Origin: Mycolicibacterium nivoides
GTDB lineage: Bacteria > Actinomycetota > Actinomycetes > Mycobacteriales > Mycobacteriaceae
DNA: 64,000 nucleotides
Reading direction: 5' to 3'
Assembly (NCBI RefSeq): GCF_003855255.1
Contig: NZ_CP034072.1
Location: 2,531,806-2,595,805, forward strand
A program made the position numbers and the translations under genes. Position 1 is the first letter of the stretch; each line of letters opens with the position of its first letter. The notes under the pieces were generated by a model. The model was not told the DNA's origin and made no database searches. It saw only the letters and a program-made list of their open reading frames with translations. Positions 7,802 to 16,288 of this stretch are shown here, piece by piece.

Positions 7802-9176
7802 GCCGCTCCTTCAGCACTCGTCGCAATACCTTTCCGGAAGGTAACCGGGGTATCTCGGTTACGAACTCAACGCGGCTGGGCCGCTTGTACGAGGCCAGCC
7901 GCTCACCGACGAGGTCGATGAGCTCCTCTGCCGACACCGCAGAATGTGTCGTCACGGCGGCCACGACGGCCTCGCCGTCGGCCGCGTCGGTCACACCGAA
8001 CACCGCACAGTCGGTGACCGCAGGATGGCCGTGCAGCACCGCCTCGACCTCGGCCGGTGCCACCTGGAAGCCGCGGACCTTGACCATCTCCTTGGAGCGG
8101 TCCGTGATGCGCAGGTATCCGTCGTCGTCGAGGTAGCCGATGTCGCCGGTGCGGTACCAGCCGTCGCAGAATGCGCCCGTGGTGGCGTCCTTCGGCAGGT
8201 ATCCGGCCATCACCGAGTCCGACCGAACCTGGATCTCACCGTCCTCGCCGATGCGGACGTCGACCCCGCGCACCGGGGTGCCCACGGTGTCGATGTGGGT
8301 GGCATCCAGCGGATTACACGCGATCACGGGGAGCTCGGTGGTGCCGTAGGCGGTCAGCCACCGGACCCCGGTACGTTCGGTGACGGCGTCGGCGACACTG
8401 CGGGTCACCGGGGTGGCGCACCACATCACGTAGCGCAGCGACGACAGATCGTAGCGGCCGAGATCGGGGTGCGCGGCCAGCGCCAGAGCAATTGGCGCCA
8501 CGGCCATTTCGATCGTGATGCGATCGGATTCGATGTGACGCAACATCGTGTCGACATCGAACCGGCGGTGCAGGCGCATCCAGGCGCCGGTGTCGAGCAC
8601 CATGGCGATGTTCAGCAACCCCAGGATGTGCGACGGCGGCGTCATGATCTGCATGCGGTCGGCGCTGGTGAACCCCAGCGCGTCACGCCAGTGGTCGATG
8701 GCCGCGGCGAACCCGCGATGGGTGTGGCGCACCGCCTTGGGCAGGCCGGTGGTTCCCGAGCTGAAGACGAACAGCGCATCACTGTCCGGGTCGGGCGTAT
8801 CGAACCGCCGCAGACCCGGCGTGACGGGCTCGTCGAGATGCAGCATCGGCATCTGTGCGGCCAGCACCTCGTGATCGCCCACCGCATGACTGGGCGCGGT
8901 CAGCGCCAGGACGTGGGCGACCTCGGCGGCCTTCCAGGCCGGGCTGATCAGCACGGCCACCGCACCCAGGCCCCAGATCGCGCGCAGGGCGACGACGAAC
9001 TCGGGACGGTTGGACGACATCATGGCGACGCGATCACCCGGCCTGACGCCCCGGTGCTCCAGCTCCGTGGCCATCCCGCTGGTCAGCGCATCGAGTTCGG
9101 CCAGGGTGTACTCGCGGTCATCGAAGGCGAGCACGGCAGAGGTGCGCACACGAGGAGCAGTTGTGATCCCAGTCAA
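7779..9176 (-). CDS. Acyl-CoA ligase (ANL superfamily)
   Basis: A 465-residue AMP-forming ligase, somewhat short for the family. The phosphate loop FSSGTTGLPKA is at about 138-148; YGTTE, the hinge region WYRTGDIGYLDDDGY and the C-terminal catalytic Lys449 (PSGKVLRR) are all present. It should activate a free carboxylic acid to its CoA thioester, the entry step for this gene cluster. The TTG start is weak but is preceded by GGAAAGGGG. It is the first gene of a four-gene unit running to the crotonase. It faces the ferredoxin gene across a promoter with the palindromic operator at 9244. Confidence 0.85.
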   Translation of the reverse strand: MTGITTAPRVRTSAVLAFDDREYTLAELDALTSGMATELEHRGVRPGDRVAMMSSNRPEFVVALRAIWGLGAVAVLISPAWKAAEVAHVLALTAPSHAVGDHEVLAAQMPMLHLDEPVTPGLRRFDTPDPDSDALFVFSSGTTGLPKAVRHTHRGFAAAIDHWRDALGFTSADRMQIMTPPSHILGLLNIAMVLDTGAWMRLHRRFDVDTMLRHIESDRITIEMAVAPIALALAAHPDLGRYDLSSLRYVMWCATPVTRSVADAVTERTGVRWLTAYGTTELPVIACNPLDATHIDTVGTPVRGVDVRIGEDGEIQVRSDSVMAGYLPKDATTGAFCDGWYRTGDIGYLDDDGYLRITDRSKEMVKVRGFQVAPAEVEAVLHGHPAVTDCAVFGVTDAADGEAVVAAVTTHSAVSAEELIDLVGERLASYKRPSRVEFVTEIPRLPSGKVLRRVLKERHGRSSDV

Positions 9177-9243
9177 GATTCACAACCCCTTTCCCCAGGC
9201 TCCGCTGGGCGTCGAGCACACCGAGAAGATACTATCAGCTAGC

Positions 9244-9258
9244 GAGAATGGTATTCTC
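9244..9258. promoter_or_regulatory. Palindromic operator GAGAATGGTATTCTC in divergent promoter
   Basis: A perfect 6-3-6 inverted repeat, identical in both arms to the site at 3469 and differing only in the central bases. It is 67 bp before the ligase start and 34 bp before the ferredoxin start. TATTCT at 9252-9257 could be the ferredoxin -10. Recurrence at two divergent promoters of one cluster supports a shared regulator. Confidence 0.7.
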
Positions 9259-9292
9259 TTCATATCAGAACGTACTTGCACAGGGGAGTCAC

Positions 9293-9604
9293 ATGACGGC
9301 AGATCCGACGGTCGGTAGCGAAGCGGACGGCAAGGTCACGATCGTCTTCGATCGTGAGCAGTTGTCCGTACCCCGCCGACAGGGCGAAACACTGCTGGAG
9401 AGCGCGCGCCGCGCCGGGATGACGCCTCCGTTCTCCTGCGAGGCCGGCAACTGCGGCACCTGCATGGCCAAACTCCTCGAGGGGACCGCCACCATGCGCG
9501 TCAACGATGCGCTCGATGACGACGAGGTGGCCGAGGGCTACGTACTGACCTGCCAGGCGATCCCGGACTGCGATTCAGTGACGGTCTCCTACGACGAGGA
9601 TTGA
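9293..9604 (+). CDS. Plant-type 2Fe-2S ferredoxin
   Basis: A 103-residue ferredoxin. The cluster ligands are seen as CEAGNCGTC and a distal Cys in VLTCQA, the standard C-x4-C-x2-C...C pattern. It shuttles electrons to an oxygenase or from a reductase. The ATG has AGGGGAG seven bases upstream. It is a single-gene unit, divergent from the ligase, and its end overlaps the convergent CoA-transferase by 16 bp. No oxygenase or ferredoxin reductase lies in the cluster portion visible here, so its partner must be upstream of the window or elsewhere. Confidence 0.9.
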   Translation: MTADPTVGSEADGKVTIVFDREQLSVPRRQGETLLESARRAGMTPPFSCEAGNCGTCMAKLLEGTATMRVNDALDDDEVAEGYVLTCQAIPDCDSVTVSYDED

Positions 9605-10674
9605 GCATCTGATGACGGCGCCGCCGATCCCTCCAGGGGTGCGGCGGCGTACTCATCGAATGCCGGCGCCGGCCGGTAGTCCGGCGCATAGCCGGCGACG
9701 TGCACGGGGCTACCCACCAAGCGGAGATCGCCCGCGCTGACGAGCATCTCGGGCGTCGCGTCCAGCGCCTGCGGCAGGGTACGCACCGCGGCAGCCGGAA
9801 TCCCCAGCGGCTTGAGCCGTGACTCCCAGCCCGCGGCGGTATCGGTCGCCAGCGCGGCGGTCACCACGTCCAGGACCTCGTCTCGCCGAGCCGCCCGCTC
9901 GGCCATGGTCTCGAAACCGTCGACCCCGGCCTCACCGGCAAACGACTTCCAGAACCCGTCGTGGGTGATGAACAACGCCAGATAGCCATCGGCCGTCGGG
10001 AACAGTTGCGCGGGGACGTAATACGAATGCGCCCCGAACGGATGGCGGCGCGGTTCGGCACCGTCGTTCAGATAGGCCGAGGCGCGGTAGTTCAGCTGCG
10101 AGAGCATGACATCACGCAGCGAGACATCCACCTGGCCGCCGTTGCCGGAGACGATCATCGCCAACAGGCCCAGTGCCGCGGTCAGCCCGGTCGAGTTGTC
10201 CGCCGAGGAGTAGCCCGGCAGGGTTGGCGGGCCGTCGGGATCGCCGGTCATCGCGGCCACTCCGGTGGCGGCCTGGATGACGTAGTCGAACGCCGGGTCG
10301 TCTCCCCCGTCCAACCCGAATCCCGTCATCGCGACACAGACGATCGTGGGATTGAAGCGTCGCAGGTTCTCATAGGTGAGGCCCAGCCTGCGGATCACCG
10401 AAGGCTTCATGTTCACCAGCAGGGCGTGCGAATCAGCCACCAGTCCAGCGAGTTTCGCCTGACCGCCCTCGGAGGCGAGGTCGATGCAGATGCTGCGCTT
10501 ACCCCGGTTGAGGCTGGCGAAATAGCTGTCGCTGACCTGACGGGAGATCTCCCCGCCGGGTGGTTCGACCTTGATCACCTCAGCGCCCAGGTCTGCCAGC
10601 ATCATGGTGGCGTACGGGCCGGCCAGCATGACGCCGACCTCGATGATGCGGATGCCCGCCAGCGGCGCGGTCAT
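9589..10674 (-). CDS. CaiB/BaiF-family (class III) CoA-transferase
   Basis: A 361-residue protein, close to the usual family length. The N-terminal GIRIIEVGVMLAGPYATMMLADLGAEVIKVEPP region is diagnostic, and Asp159 (YSSADNSTG) matches the catalytic aspartate that forms the acyl anhydride. It would move CoA between a pathway acyl-CoA and a free acid, offering an ATP-free alternative to the two ligases, or could epimerise a 2-methyl branch as the related AMACR enzymes do. It is the last gene of the mutase unit, 28 bp after the LLM oxidoreductase. Transferase versus racemase cannot be decided from sequence alone. Confidence 0.85.
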   Translation of the reverse strand: MTAPLAGIRIIEVGVMLAGPYATMMLADLGAEVIKVEPPGGEISRQVSDSYFASLNRGKRSICIDLASEGGQAKLAGLVADSHALLVNMKPSVIRRLGLTYENLRRFNPTIVCVAMTGFGLDGGDDPAFDYVIQAATGVAAMTGDPDGPPTLPGYSSADNSTGLTAALGLLAMIVSGNGGQVDVSLRDVMLSQLNYRASAYLNDGAEPRRHPFGAHSYYVPAQLFPTADGYLALFITHDGFWKSFAGEAGVDGFETMAERAARRDEVLDVVTAALATDTAAGWESRLKPLGIPAAAVRTLPQALDATPEMLVSAGDLRLVGSPVHVAGYAPDYRPAPAFDEYAAAPLEGSAAPSSDAQSSS

Positions 10675-10702
10675 TTCACCGAGACTACGGTTTGTGACGG
10701 GA

Positions 10703-11659
10703 TCATCGCACAGCCTTGGCGAGTTCGGCGATCACCTCACGCGTGCGGTACTTCGACGCGATCAGCTCGTCGCGGTTGTCGCCGATCGGCAACAGCCGCA
10801 CCGACAGGTCCGTGACACCCGCATCGGCGAACTGCTTGAACCGCTTCAGGATTGATTCCTCGTCGCCCGCGGCGAGCAGATCGCCGACGTTACGGGCCTC
10901 GCCGCGGTCCAGCAGCCGCTGGTAGTTGGGCGAGGTCTCGGCTTCGGCGAGGACGCGGTTGGCGCGGTCCTTGGCTTCCTCGATCTCGGAGTTGGCGCAC
11001 AGCGTGACCGGGATGCCTGCGACGATGCGCGGCGCGGGCTTACCGGCTTCGGCAGCCGCCTTGTTGATCTTCGGGGCGATGTGCTCGCCGATCGCCTTCT
11101 CGTCGGCCATCCACAGCGACGTGCCGTCGGCGTGCTCACCGGCGATCTGCAGCATCACCGGGCCCAGCGCGGACACCAGCACCGGCATCGGGGTGTCGGC
11201 GCCCAGCACCGTCGGGTTGTGCACGGAGAAGGAATCATTCTCCACGTCAACGTCTCCGGGTCCGGAGATGGCTGCGTTCAGCACCTGCAGGTAGTCCCGG
11301 GTGTAGGCGGCCGGCTTGTCATAGGGCAGGCCCAGCATGTCGCGGACGATCCAGTGGTGCGACGGCCCGACACCCAAGACCAGACGGCCATCCGAGATGG
11401 CGTGTACCGACAGCGCCTGCCGCGCCAGCGCGATCGGGTGTTGCGCCTGCAGCGGCACCACCGCGGTGCCGAGTTCGATGCGCGACGTGTTCGACGCCAT
11501 CAGCGCCACCATGGTGAGCAGGTCGAAGTCGTTGGGCACCTGCGGCATCCACGCACTGTCCAGTCCGGCCGACTCGGCCCACTGGATGTCGGAGATCAAC
11601 TTGGAGACCTTGCGGGCCATGTCGCCGCGCTCGGCCCCGATCATCACGCCCAGCCTCAT
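10703..11659 (-). CDS. LLM-class, probably F420-dependent, oxidoreductase
   Basis: A 318-residue TIM-barrel protein of the luciferase-like monooxygenase family. Mycobacteria use many such proteins with coenzyme F420 for hydride transfer to or from hydroxyl, ketone or enoyl groups. The pattern SRIELGTAVVPLQAQHPIALARQALSV is typical of the F420 branch. The ATG overlaps the stop of the mutase small subunit (ATGA), so it is coupled to the mutase. It may reduce or oxidise a ring or alpha-substituted intermediate. Cofactor choice between F420 and FMN is inference. Confidence 0.8.
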   Translation of the reverse strand: MRLGVMIGAERGDMARKVSKLISDIQWAESAGLDSAWMPQVPNDFDLLTMVALMASNTSRIELGTAVVPLQAQHPIALARQALSVHAISDGRLVLGVGPSHHWIVRDMLGLPYDKPAAYTRDYLQVLNAAISGPGDVDVENDSFSVHNPTVLGADTPMPVLVSALGPVMLQIAGEHADGTSLWMADEKAIGEHIAPKINKAAAEAGKPAPRIVAGIPVTLCANSEIEEAKDRANRVLAEAETSPNYQRLLDRGEARNVGDLLAAGDEESILKRFKQFADAGVTDLSVRLLPIGDNRDELIASKYRTREVIAELAKAVR

Positions 11660-12057
11660 GACTCCGAAACCTTTTCTGTCAGCGCACGAACATCGGTTAC
11701 CAGGGTGTCGAGCGACGTCCCCGTCGGGAACACCGCTGCCGCACCGGCATCCAGCAGTTTCTGGACATCGGACTGCGGGATGGTGCCGCCGACGACGACG
11801 GCGATGTCACCGGCATCGGCTGCCCGCAACGCCTCCACGGTGCGCGTGGTCAGCGCGACATGCGCACCCGAGAGGATCGAAAGACCCACCAGTGCGACGT
11901 CTTCCTGCAACGCGATCGACACGATGTCCTCGATGCGCTGCCGGATACCGGTATAGATGACCTCGAATCCGGCGTCACGCAGCGTCCGCGCGACGATCTT
12001 GGCGCCGCGGTCGTGGCCGTCGAGACCCGGTTTGGCAACGAGTACACGAGTCGCCAT
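11656..12057 (-). CDS. Acyl-CoA mutase small subunit, B12-binding
   Basis: A 133-residue stand-alone cobalamin-binding domain. The DxHxxG motif is at Asp13-Gly-His15-Asp-Arg-Gly18, so His15 should be the lower cobalt ligand (base-off/His-on). LSILSG and VVGGTIP complete the nucleotide-tail pocket. In housekeeping methylmalonyl-CoA mutase this domain is fused to the barrel; here it is separate, as in isobutyryl- and 2-hydroxyisobutyryl-CoA mutases. The gene begins 2 bp after the large-subunit stop and overlaps the LLM gene by 4 bp. The start MATRVLVAKPG is chosen because upstream extension would enter the large-subunit gene. Confidence 0.92.
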   Translation of the reverse strand: MATRVLVAKPGLDGHDRGAKIVARTLRDAGFEVIYTGIRQRIEDIVSIALQEDVALVGLSILSGAHVALTTRTVEALRAADAGDIAVVVGGTIPQSDVQKLLDAGAAAVFPTGTSLDTLVTDVRALTEKVSES

Positions 12058-12059
12058 CG

Positions 12060-13661
12060 CTAGAACACCACCGGCTGCTGGAACTCGCCCCACACCGACT
12101 TCAAGGTCGACACCATCTCTCCCACTGTGCAATACGCATTGGCGCAGTCGATCAACCGGTGCATCAGGTTGTCCGCCCCCGGTCCACTGCCTTCGGCACC
12201 TCTGGCCAGGGCAGCCAGAGTCTCTTTGACCGCAACGTCGTCGCGCTCGGCCTTGACCTTGGACAGCCGCTTGAGCTGCAGATCGCGGCCCTCAGCATCG
12301 AGCTCGTAGGTGTCGATATCGGGCGCCGGCTCGTCGGTGACGAACTTGTTTACCCCGACTACCGGACGTGCCCCCGACTCGACCTCCTGATGGATCTTGA
12401 ACGCCTCGTCGGCGATCAGGCCTTGCAGGTAGCCGTCCTCGATGCAGCGGACCATGCCGCCGTGCTTCTCCAGGTCGTCCATGATCTCGATGATCTTGGC
12501 CTCGGTGGCGTCGGTGAGCGCCTCGACGAAGTACGAACCGCCAAGCGGGTCGGCGACTTTGGTGACACCGGTTTCGTAGGCCAGGATCTGCTGGGTCCGC
12601 AGGGCCAGCGTCGCCGACTCCTCACTGGGCAGGGCGAACGGTTCGTCCCACGCCGCGGTGAACATCGACTGCACGCCGCCCAGCACCGCGGCCAGAGACT
12701 CGTAGGCCACGCGCACCAGGTTGTTCTGAGCCTGCGGCGCGTACAAAGAGGCCCCGCCCGCCACACAACCGAACCGGAACATCGAGGCTTTGTCGGTGGT
12801 CGCACCGTAGCGCTCCCGCACGATCGTGGCCCAACGACGCCGGCCGGCACGATATTTGGCGATCTCCTCGAAGAAGTCACCGTGGGTGTAGAAGAAGAAC
12901 GAGATCTGCGGGGCGAACTTGTCGATCGTCATGCGGCCGCGCTCGACCACCGTGTCGCAGTAGGTGACGCCATCGGCGAGCGTGAAGGACATCTCCTGCA
13001 CCGCGTTGGCGCCCGCGTCGCGGAAGTGCGCACCCGCCACCGAGATCGCGTTGAACCGCGGCACCTCGGCGGCACAGAACTCGATGGTGTCGGCGATCAG
13101 CCGCAGCGACGGCTCGGGCGGCCAGATCCAGGTCCCGCGCGACGCGTATTCCTTGAGGATGTCGTTCTGGATGGTTCCGGTCAGCTTCTCGCGCGGCACG
13201 CCCTTCTTCTCCGCGGCGGCGACGTAGAAGGCCAGCAGGATGGCCGCGGTGCCGTTGATGGTGAAGCTGGTGCTGATCTTGTCCAGCGGGATGCTGTCGA
13301 ACAGGATCTCGGCGTCGGCCAGGGTGTCCACCGCGACGCCGACACGACCGACCTCCTCGCCGTACTCTTCGTCATCGGAGTCGTAGCCGCACTGGGTGGG
13401 TAGGTCCAGCGCCACCGACAGACCCGTCCCACCCTGATCGAGCAGGTAGCGGTACCGGCGGTTGGATTCCTCGGCGGTGCCGAAACCCGAGTACTGCCGG
13501 AAGGTCCAGGTCTTCCCGCGATAGCCGGACGCGAAGTTGCCGCGCGTGAAGGGATAGGTCCCGGGCGCAGGCGGCTCGACCGCACGGTCGCTCGGTCCGT
13601 AGACGGGCGCCAGCGGGATCCCTGATGGAGTCTCTACCGGAGGCACAACTTGCTCGCTCAT
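12060..13661 (-). CDS. Acyl-CoA mutase large subunit (methylmalonyl-CoA mutase-like)
   Basis: A 533-residue TIM-barrel subunit that binds the CoA substrate and, with the small subunit, catalyses a B12 radical carbon-skeleton shift. Alignment by constant spacing to P. shermanii methylmalonyl-CoA mutase gives Tyr57 for Tyr89, Arg55 for Arg87, Gln165 for Gln197, Arg175 for Arg207 and His212 for His244. Only His122 differs (Gln90, in DLPTQCGYDSD). Retention of Tyr and Arg suggests a substrate with a free carboxylate, unlike isobutyryl-CoA mutase (Phe, Gln). No clear ribosome site precedes the ATG, which may be leaderless. It is the first gene of the mutase, LLM and CoA-transferase unit. Confidence 0.9.
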   Translation of the reverse strand: MSEQVVPPVETPSGIPLAPVYGPSDRAVEPPAPGTYPFTRGNFASGYRGKTWTFRQYSGFGTAEESNRRYRYLLDQGGTGLSVALDLPTQCGYDSDDEEYGEEVGRVGVAVDTLADAEILFDSIPLDKISTSFTINGTAAILLAFYVAAAEKKGVPREKLTGTIQNDILKEYASRGTWIWPPEPSLRLIADTIEFCAAEVPRFNAISVAGAHFRDAGANAVQEMSFTLADGVTYCDTVVERGRMTIDKFAPQISFFFYTHGDFFEEIAKYRAGRRRWATIVRERYGATTDKASMFRFGCVAGGASLYAPQAQNNLVRVAYESLAAVLGGVQSMFTAAWDEPFALPSEESATLALRTQQILAYETGVTKVADPLGGSYFVEALTDATEAKIIEIMDDLEKHGGMVRCIEDGYLQGLIADEAFKIHQEVESGARPVVGVNKFVTDEPAPDIDTYELDAEGRDLQLKRLSKVKAERDDVAVKETLAALARGAEGSGPGADNLMHRLIDCANAYCTVGEMVSTLKSVWGEFQQPVVF

Positions 13662-13674
13662 CAGTGGATAACGT

Positions 13675-13702
13675 ACTTGCTAAAAATGAGAATGCCAATA
13701 CC
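13675..13702. repeat. 28-bp direct repeat, copy 1, beside mutase start
   Basis: Begins ACTTGCTAAAAATGAG and ends CCAATACC. It is identical to 13832-13859 over all 28 bases and in the same orientation. It contains GAGAATG, the left arm of the cluster palindrome, followed by an unmatched right arm (AATACC). It lies 14 bp upstream of the mutase large-subunit ATG, where it could overlap the promoter. Confidence 0.85.
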
Positions 13703-13831
13703 GCAGGGTGGAAATGTAGGTCCTGTACTGGCCGGGAGCCCTCCGACCTGCACTCCGAGGACCGGCGGCGACATGGGCGAACAGGTCTGGTGGACACCGA
13801 TTCTTCGGGCGCCGAGCCCGACGATTACGAC

Positions 13832-13859
13832 ACTTGCTAAAAATGAGAATGCCAATACC
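13832..13859. repeat. 28-bp direct repeat, copy 2, upstream of SDR
   Basis: Second identical copy, 129 bp after the end of the first and about 70 bp before the SDR start at 13929. The 267-bp intergenic stretch 13662-13928 holds these two copies and otherwise unique sequence. I see no protein gene in it. Likely paired binding sites for the cluster regulator, or a trace of a short duplication. Confidence 0.85.
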
Positions 13860-13928
13860 ATTTGGGTACGGTTGACAGACCGTTGACGAAAGCGCAACAG
13901 CGGATTGCTGCGCTCGACGAGGAGGACC

Positions 13929-14777
13929 ATGTCCAGCCAGCAAGAGTCATTCACCGATCGCACGCTGGTCGTATCCGGCGGCAGCCGCGGTATCGGGCTG
14001 GCGATTGCGCTCGGCGCCGCTCGCCGCGGGGCGAATGTGGTGCTGCTGGCCAAGACCGCTGAACCGCATCCCAAGCTTCCTGGCACCGTGCACACAGCCG
14101 TCGCGGAGGTAGAGGCCGCCGGCGGCAAGGGTGTCGCGGTAGTGGGCGACGTGCGCAAAGAAGAGGACGTGGCCCGCGCGATCGAGACCGCGGTCGAGCA
14201 CTTCGGCGGCGTCGACATCGTGATCAACAACGCCAGCGCCATCTCCACCGACCCCACCGAGGCGCTGTCGGCCAAGAAGTTCGACCTGATGATGGACATC
14301 AACGTCCGCGGCACGTTCCTGCTCACCAAAGCCGCGCTGCCGCACCTGCGCAAGTCGACCAACGGCCAGGTGCTGACGCTGGCCCCGCCGATGAACATGA
14401 ACCCCTACTGGCTGGGCGCGCACCCCTCCTACACCCTGTCCAAGTACGGCATGACGTTGCTATCGCTGGGCTGGGCCGCTGAATACGCGGATGCGGGAAT
14501 CGGTTTCAGTTGCCTGTGGCCCGAGACCTACATCGTCACCTCCGCTGTGACGAACCTGGCCGACGGGCAGAACCTGGCGCAGTCGTCCCGCAACCCGGAG
14601 ATCATGGCGGACGCGGCCGTCGAGATCCTGTCGCGTCCCGCTGCCGAGGTGAACGGACAGACCTTCATCGACTCGGAGGTGCTCACCGCTTCCGGCGTCA
14701 CCGACCTCTCCCGCTACGGCGGCGGGGATAATCCGATCATCGACATCTTCATCGACGCACCGGGACAGGGCCTATGA
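13929..14777 (+). CDS. HSDL2-like SDR-family oxidoreductase
   Basis: A 282-residue short-chain dehydrogenase with GGSRGIG at 17-23, NNAS at 100-103 and YTLSK (Tyr168, Lys172). The segment LAPPMNMNPYWLGAHPSYT and the long C-terminus place it near human HSDL2-type proteins, whose substrates are poorly defined. GGAGGA just before the ATG is a strong ribosome site. It heads the SDR, ligase and small-protein unit, which is divergent from the mutase unit. Probably an alcohol dehydrogenase step on an acyl-CoA or free acid. Confidence 0.82.
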   Translation: MSSQQESFTDRTLVVSGGSRGIGLAIALGAARRGANVVLLAKTAEPHPKLPGTVHTAVAEVEAAGGKGVAVVGDVRKEEDVARAIETAVEHFGGVDIVINNASAISTDPTEALSAKKFDLMMDINVRGTFLLTKAALPHLRKSTNGQVLTLAPPMNMNPYWLGAHPSYTLSKYGMTLLSLGWAAEYADAGIGFSCLWPETYIVTSAVTNLADGQNLAQSSRNPEIMADAAVEILSRPAAEVNGQTFIDSEVLTASGVTDLSRYGGGDNPIIDIFIDAPGQGL

Positions 14778-16288
14778 GCATCTCGCTACTGCTGGAGATG
14801 GCGGTCTCGGGCGGAGGAGACCGCACCGCAGTGGTGTCCGACGATCTCCGCCTGACCACCGAGGAACTCAGCACCCTGGCCGACGGCGGCGCCGGTGTTA
14901 TCGCGGCATCCGGGGCCGCCCACGTGGCCTATGTCGGCACCGGCGGCGCAATGCTGCCGTTGCTGCTGTTCGCCTCTGCCCGTGCCGCCGTGCCGTTCAC
15001 CCCGCTGAACTACCGACTCAGCAAGGACGGCCTGCACGAACTGATCGAGCGGCTGCCCGAGCCACTGGTGGTCACCGACGCCGAATACGCCGATGTCGTC
15101 GCCGGGGTGGGCAAGCAGGTCATCACCTCGGAGGAGTTCCTGGCCGCGGCGCGCCTATACGAACACCGCCCGGAATCAGACCCAGTGTTCGCCGACCCCG
15201 ACGCCGTCGCGGTCGTGCTGTTCACCTCGGGCACCACCTCACGCCCCAAAGCCGTCGAGCTCACCCACAACAACCTCACCAGCTACATCACCGGGACAGT
15301 CGAATTCGCATCGGCGGCAGAGGAGGACGCCGCCCTGATCTGCGTCCCGCCGTATCACATCGCCGGGGTCAGCGCGGCCATGTCAAACCTGTACGCCGGC
15401 CGGAAGATGGTCTACCTGCGACACTTCGACGCCGGCAAATGGGTCGATCTGGTCCGCACCGAGGGCGTCACGTCGGCCACCGTGGTGCCGACCATGCTGG
15501 ACCGCATCGTCACTGCCCTCGAAGCGGCCGGCCTCCAACTGCCCACCCTGCGCAACCTCGCCTACGGCGGCTCGAAGGTCGCGCTGCCCCTGGTCCGCAA
15601 GGCCCTGCAGCTGCTGCCGAACGTCGGCTTCGTCAACGCCTACGGATTGACCGAAACCAGTTCCACGATCGCGGTTCTGGGCCCCGACGATCACCGCGAG
15701 GCACTGGCCGCGAAGGATCCGGCCGCCGCTCGGCGGCTCGGTTCGGTGGGCCAGGTGGTGCCCGGGATCGAGGTCCAGATCCGCGCCGAGGACGGCACTG
15801 TGCTGGGCGCCGGCGAGACCGGAGAACTCTTCGTGCGCGGTGAGCAGGTGTCCGGCCGCTACACCGACATCGGGTCGGTGCTCGATGCCGAAGGCTGGTT
15901 CCCCACCAAGGATGTCGCCATGCTCGACGGAGGCGGCTACCTGTTCATCGGCGGGCGGTCCGACGACACCATCATCCGCGGCGGGGAGAACATCGCCCCG
16001 GCCGAGATCGAGGACGTGCTCGTCGAACATCCCGAGGTCCGCGACGTCGCCGTCGTCGGCCCGGAGGACCCGCAGTGGGGACAGATCATCGTGGCCGTCG
16101 TGGTACCCGTCGAGGGCACCTCACCCGACCCGGACGCGCTGCGCGATCATGTGCGCAAGCAGCTGCGTGGTTCACGCACCCCCGACCGGGTGGTGTTCCG
16201 TGATGAACTACCCACCAACCCGACCGGCAAGGTTCTGCGCCGCCAACTCGTAGACGAACTCGCACCAGCCTCTAAGGAGTCAGCATGA
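14774..16288 (+). CDS. Acyl-CoA ligase (ANL superfamily), second in cluster
   Basis: A 504-residue AMP-forming ligase. VVLFTSGTTSRPKAVELTH is the phosphate loop, GWFPTKDVAMLDGGGYLFIGG spans the hinge (with Thr-Lys-Asp rather than the usual Thr-Gly-Asp), and Lys486 in NPTGKVLRR is the adenylation lysine. The ATG overlaps the SDR stop (ATGA). It differs clearly from the ligase at 7779, so the cluster can probably activate two different acids, such as an original substrate and a later ring-cleavage product. The substrate is unknown. Confidence 0.85.
   Translation: MSISLLLEMAVSGGGDRTAVVSDDLRLTTEELSTLADGGAGVIAASGAAHVAYVGTGGAMLPLLLFASARAAVPFTPLNYRLSKDGLHELIERLPEPLVVTDAEYADVVAGVGKQVITSEEFLAAARLYEHRPESDPVFADPDAVAVVLFTSGTTSRPKAVELTHNNLTSYITGTVEFASAAEEDAALICVPPYHIAGVSAAMSNLYAGRKMVYLRHFDAGKWVDLVRTEGVTSATVVPTMLDRIVTALEAAGLQLPTLRNLAYGGSKVALPLVRKALQLLPNVGFVNAYGLTETSSTIAVLGPDDHREALAAKDPAAARRLGSVGQVVPGIEVQIRAEDGTVLGAGETGELFVRGEQVSGRYTDIGSVLDAEGWFPTKDVAMLDGGGYLFIGGRSDDTIIRGGENIAPAEIEDVLVEHPEVRDVAVVGPEDPQWGQIIVAVVVPVEGTSPDPDALRDHVRKQLRGSRTPDRVVFRDELPTNPTGKVLRRQLVDELAPASKESA

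Noticed and set aside
9160..9190. Possible CRP site near the ligase start (TGTGATCCCAGTCAAG)
   Set aside because: The left half matches but the right half agrees at only three of five bases.
9166..9292. Additional small gene between the ligase and ferredoxin
   Set aside because: An in-frame extension of ferredoxin to 9248 would start inside the palindrome; the ATG at 9293 has the proper ribosome site.
12060..13661. Isobutyryl-CoA, 2-hydroxyisobutyryl-CoA or pivalyl-CoA mutase
   Set aside because: The split-subunit layout fits, but the Tyr and Arg that bind the methylmalonyl carboxylate are retained (Tyr57, Arg175), which argues against these monocarboxylyl substrates.
13625..13886. Short open frames on the plus strand through the mutase/SDR promoter
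   Set aside because: They run through the 28-bp repeats and the mutase start, have no ribosome site or recognisable sequence, and arise from the repeat being read twice.
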